From: Roseococcus microcysteis
GTDB lineage: Bacteria > Pseudomonadota > Alphaproteobacteria > Acetobacterales > Acetobacteraceae
Direction: 5' to 3'
NCBI RefSeq assembly: GCF_014764365.1
Contig: NZ_CP061718.1
Span: forward strand, 1,612,001-1,676,000
Length of the DNA: 64,000 nucleotides
Within the stretch, counting starts at the first letter, position 1, and every line of letters starts with the position of its first letter. The position numbers and the translations under genes are program-made. Under the pieces are notes generated by a model. The model worked only from the letters and a program-made list of their open reading frames with translations, did no database searches and had not been told where the DNA came from. This document shows positions 62,111-64,000 of the stretch, in pieces.

Positions 62111-62614
62111 TCAGCCCCCGAACTTCGCCTTGCCGTGCTGGGCCTCGCCTTCCTCGCCCTCATGCATCGCCTGGATGTAGCTGAAGGCCAGGAAGCCGCC
62201 GGTGGGCTTGCTGTCCCAGTATTCGGCCGAGCGCATGGTGACGGAGATCAGCGCCAGATCCTCGCTCCGCGCGCCTTCCGGGAACCAGGGGCGGGCATCC
62301 TCGGTCCAGAGCTCGCGCTGCTTCGCCACGTCCTGCACCACACGGGCGGTGCCGGCCACCGAGACATATTCCTTCCGCTCGGGGCAGGAGGCGGCGACCA
62401 GCACGTCATGGTCGCGCCCGATCTCCATGGATTTCGGGCTATCCACATCGGTGAAGAACCAGATGGTGCTGCCCTCCAGGCCCACGATCTGCATGGGGCG
62501 CGCATGCAGCCCGCCCTCGGGCGAATGGGTGGCCAGCATGACGATGCGGATATCGTCCAGCAGGGCGCGGGCCTTCTCGCGCGACATGGCATCAGGGGTG
62601 GTGGGCTCGGTCAT
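62111..62614 (-). CDS. Pyridoxamine 5'-phosphate oxidase family protein (general stress protein 26-like)
   Basis: A 167-aa split-barrel flavin-binding protein. Family marks are IRIVMLATHSPEGGLHARPM near residue 22, STIWFFTDVDSPKSMEI and KEYVSVAGTARVV. Proteins of this type bind FMN or F420-like cofactors and many have no proven activity. The ALDH gene is divergent from it with a 100-nt shared gap. Confidence 0.9.
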   Translation of the reverse strand: MTEPTTPDAMSREKARALLDDIRIVMLATHSPEGGLHARPMQIVGLEGSTIWFFTDVDSPKSMEIGRDHDVLVAASCPERKEYVSVAGTARVVQDVAKQRELWTEDARPWFPEGARSEDLALISVTMRSAEYWDSKPTGGFLAFSYIQAMHEGEEGEAQHGKAKFGG

Positions 62615-62714
62615 CGGGGGTCTCCTCTATGGACCAAGCAACGGCGGCGGCCCGCCAGGGTTGCCCGGCGCCCCCCATCCGTCGCATGGTCCGACCCCTA
62701 CGGAGGACACCGCC

Positions 62715-64000
62715 ATGCTCGACACGCCGCACCCCACCCCGGCCGACCCCACCACGGATTGCCGCGCTCTGGCCAAGGCGCTGTCCGGCCTGCACTTCAT
62801 CGGCGGGCGCTATGTGCCGGCCCGCTCCGGCAAGAGCTTCGCGGTGGTGAACCCCGCGACGGGCGAGGAAGTGGCCCGCGCCGCCGAGGGCGATGCCGCC
62901 GATGTGGACGCCGCGGTCCAGGACGCCGCCCGCGCCCAGAAGGAATGGGCCAAGGTCCCGGCCCGCAAGCGGGGCGCCCTGGTGCACCAATGCGCGGCCC
63001 TGCTGAAGGCGCATCAGGAGGAGCTGTCGCGCCTCATCGCGCTGGAAACCGGCAAGGCGCTGCGCACCGAAAGCCGCGTGGAAGCGGGCGTGGTGGCCGA
63101 TGTGTTCGAGTTCTTCGGCGGCCTGGGTTCCGAGCTGAAGGGCGAGAGCGTCCCCTTCGCCCCCAACGTGCTGTCCGTGACGGTGCGTGAGCCGCTGGGC
63201 GTGGTCGGCGCCATCATCCCCTGGAACGTGCCGCTGCTGCTGATGGCGCTGAAGATCGCGCCCGCGCTGGTGGCCGGCAACACGGTGGTGGTGAAGTCGG
63301 CCGAGGAAGCGCCGCTGACCGTGCTGCGCATCTGCGAGCTGATGAACCGCATCCTGCCGCCCGGCTGCTTCAACATGCTGAGCGGCTTCGGGCCGGAATG
63401 CGGCGCGCCGCTGGTCACGCATCCCAAGGTGCGGAAGGTCACCTTCACCGGCAGCGTCGAGACCGGCAAGATCGTGGCCAAGGCCGCGGCCGACAAGCTC
63501 GTGCCCGTCACGCTGGAGCTGGGCGGCAAGTCGCCCATGATCGTCTTCGCGGATTGCGATTTCGAGAAGACCGTCTCCGGCGCCATCACCTCCATGCGCT
63601 TCACCCGCCAGGGCCAGAGTTGCACGGCGGCAAGCCGCATCTATGTGGAGCGCCCCATCTTCGACCGCTTCGTGGCCGAGATGAAGAAGGCCGTGGACGC
63701 CATGGTGATGGGCGACCCGCTGGACGAGAAGACCGACATCGGCACCATCATCAGCGAGGGCCAGTTCGAGAAGGTCCAGGGCTTCATCGAGGAAGGCAAG
63801 CGCACGCCCGGCGCCACCGCGCATGAGTGCAGCGCCATGCCGACCGACCCCGCGCTGAAGAAGGGCCTTTTCCTGCGCCCCGTGATCTTCACGGGCCTGG
63901 ATGGCAATTCCCGCCTGGTGCGCGAGGAAATCTTCGGCCCCGTCACCGTCATCCAGCCCTTCGACGACGCCGAGGCCGTGCTGGCCGAAGCCAATGACAG
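62715..64000 (+). CDS. Aldehyde dehydrogenase family protein, 3' end outside the window
   Basis: 428 residues of an NAD(P)-dependent aldehyde dehydrogenase; the stop lies beyond the window. Seen: IPWNVPLLLMALKIAPALVAGN near residue 167, FTGSVETGK, the Glu in LELGGKSP near 272, the catalytic Cys in GQSCTAASR near 306, and EEIFGPV near 412. The start at 62715 follows GGAGG about 8 nt upstream. The substrate is unclear. The first 28 residues are an unconserved extension. Confidence 0.94.
   Translation, partial: MLDTPHPTPADPTTDCRALAKALSGLHFIGGRYVPARSGKSFAVVNPATGEEVARAAEGDAADVDAAVQDAARAQKEWAKVPARKRGALVHQCAALLKAHQEELSRLIALETGKALRTESRVEAGVVADVFEFFGGLGSELKGESVPFAPNVLSVTVREPLGVVGAIIPWNVPLLLMALKIAPALVAGNTVVVKSAEEAPLTVLRICELMNRILPPGCFNMLSGFGPECGAPLVTHPKVRKVTFTGSVETGKIVAKAAADKLVPVTLELGGKSPMIVFADCDFEKTVSGAITSMRFTRQGQSCTAASRIYVERPIFDRFVAEMKKAVDAMVMGDPLDEKTDIGTIISEGQFEKVQGFIEEGKRTPGATAHECSAMPTDPALKKGLFLRPVIFTGLDGNSRLVREEIFGPVTVIQPFDDAEAVLAEAND

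Noticed and set aside
1-64000. Prophage, insertion sequence, transposase or integrase
   Set aside because: No such gene or terminal inverted repeat with target duplication was found; the palindromic elements have no coding partner here.

Overview
The window is about 64 kb of very GC-rich, densely coding chromosome. Gene order and family content point to an alphaproteobacterium, most likely Acetobacteraceae or a related group with Roseomonas-like gene content. The clues are ffh-rpsP-rimM-trmD-rplS followed directly by leuC-leuD-leuB, thrS-infC, a GapR/DUF2312 protein, a Bug-type receptor, a magnesium-type HemB, and many ATGA or TGATG gene overlaps. This placement is inferred from gene content only; no rRNA is present.

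Layout. 1-5.4 kb (+): the 3' end of a peptide/nickel-type ABC importer operon (binding protein, two permeases, two ATPases) ending in an enolase-superfamily enzyme with an unusual active site. 5.4-11.5 kb (-): an FkbM methyltransferase, then a tightly overlapped operon of flavin monooxygenase, CMD-like protein, AhpD-like protein and class III aminotransferase, with an alpha/beta hydrolase upstream. 11.6-21.4 kb (-): tRNA-Arg, leuB-leuD-leuC, the ribosome/SRP operon, infC and thrS. 21.5-26.3 kb: three consecutive convergent gene pairs with overlapping 3' ends (NYN-LOTUS/glycosyltransferase, hydrolase/epimerase, TPR/DUF1289). 26.4-33.8 kb: dihydroorotase, a small HNGGPPL protein, a GNAT/XRE-cupin pair with a clear operator, a YfgM-like protein-bamB-der, and a PEP mutase/isocitrate lyase family protein. 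34-40.9 kb (+): an acyl-CoA catabolic operon (CoA-transferase A/B, two acyl-CoA dehydrogenases, enoyl-CoA hydratase, cupin, amidase). 40.9-43.3 kb (-): ispH-thrB-rnhA. 44-46.4 kb (+): a three-gene signalling operon (MetOD1-like sensor, HisKA_2 kinase, response regulator). 46.4-54.4 kb: GapR, DUF1244 and a divergent tartrate/glycerate-type cluster (TtuC-like, Bug receptor, LLM monooxygenase / TtuD-like, pyruvate kinase). 54.5-56.9 kb: metY, two tandem 59-nt units each holding a 19-codon reading frame, then hemB. 57-64 kb: DUF5368 and a type II sulfide:quinone oxidoreductase with an FNR-type box and an operator-like palindrome upstream, then a hydrolase, a CaiB-type CoA-transferase, a nucleotide kinase, a YdeI-family protein, a PPOX-family protein and an aldehyde dehydrogenase cut by the window end.

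Six otherwise intact genes carry one small deletion each, five of 1 nt and one of 2 nt, mostly in C/G runs. This suggests either residual sequencing error or very recent inactivation. The least ordinary items are the tandem mini-ORF units coupled to hemB, the hairpin mosaic at 37.3-37.5 kb, the likely AUA start of infC, the regulatory region of the sulfide:quinone oxidoreductase, the metY leader hairpin, and the overlapped CMD/AhpD operon next to an ABC importer.
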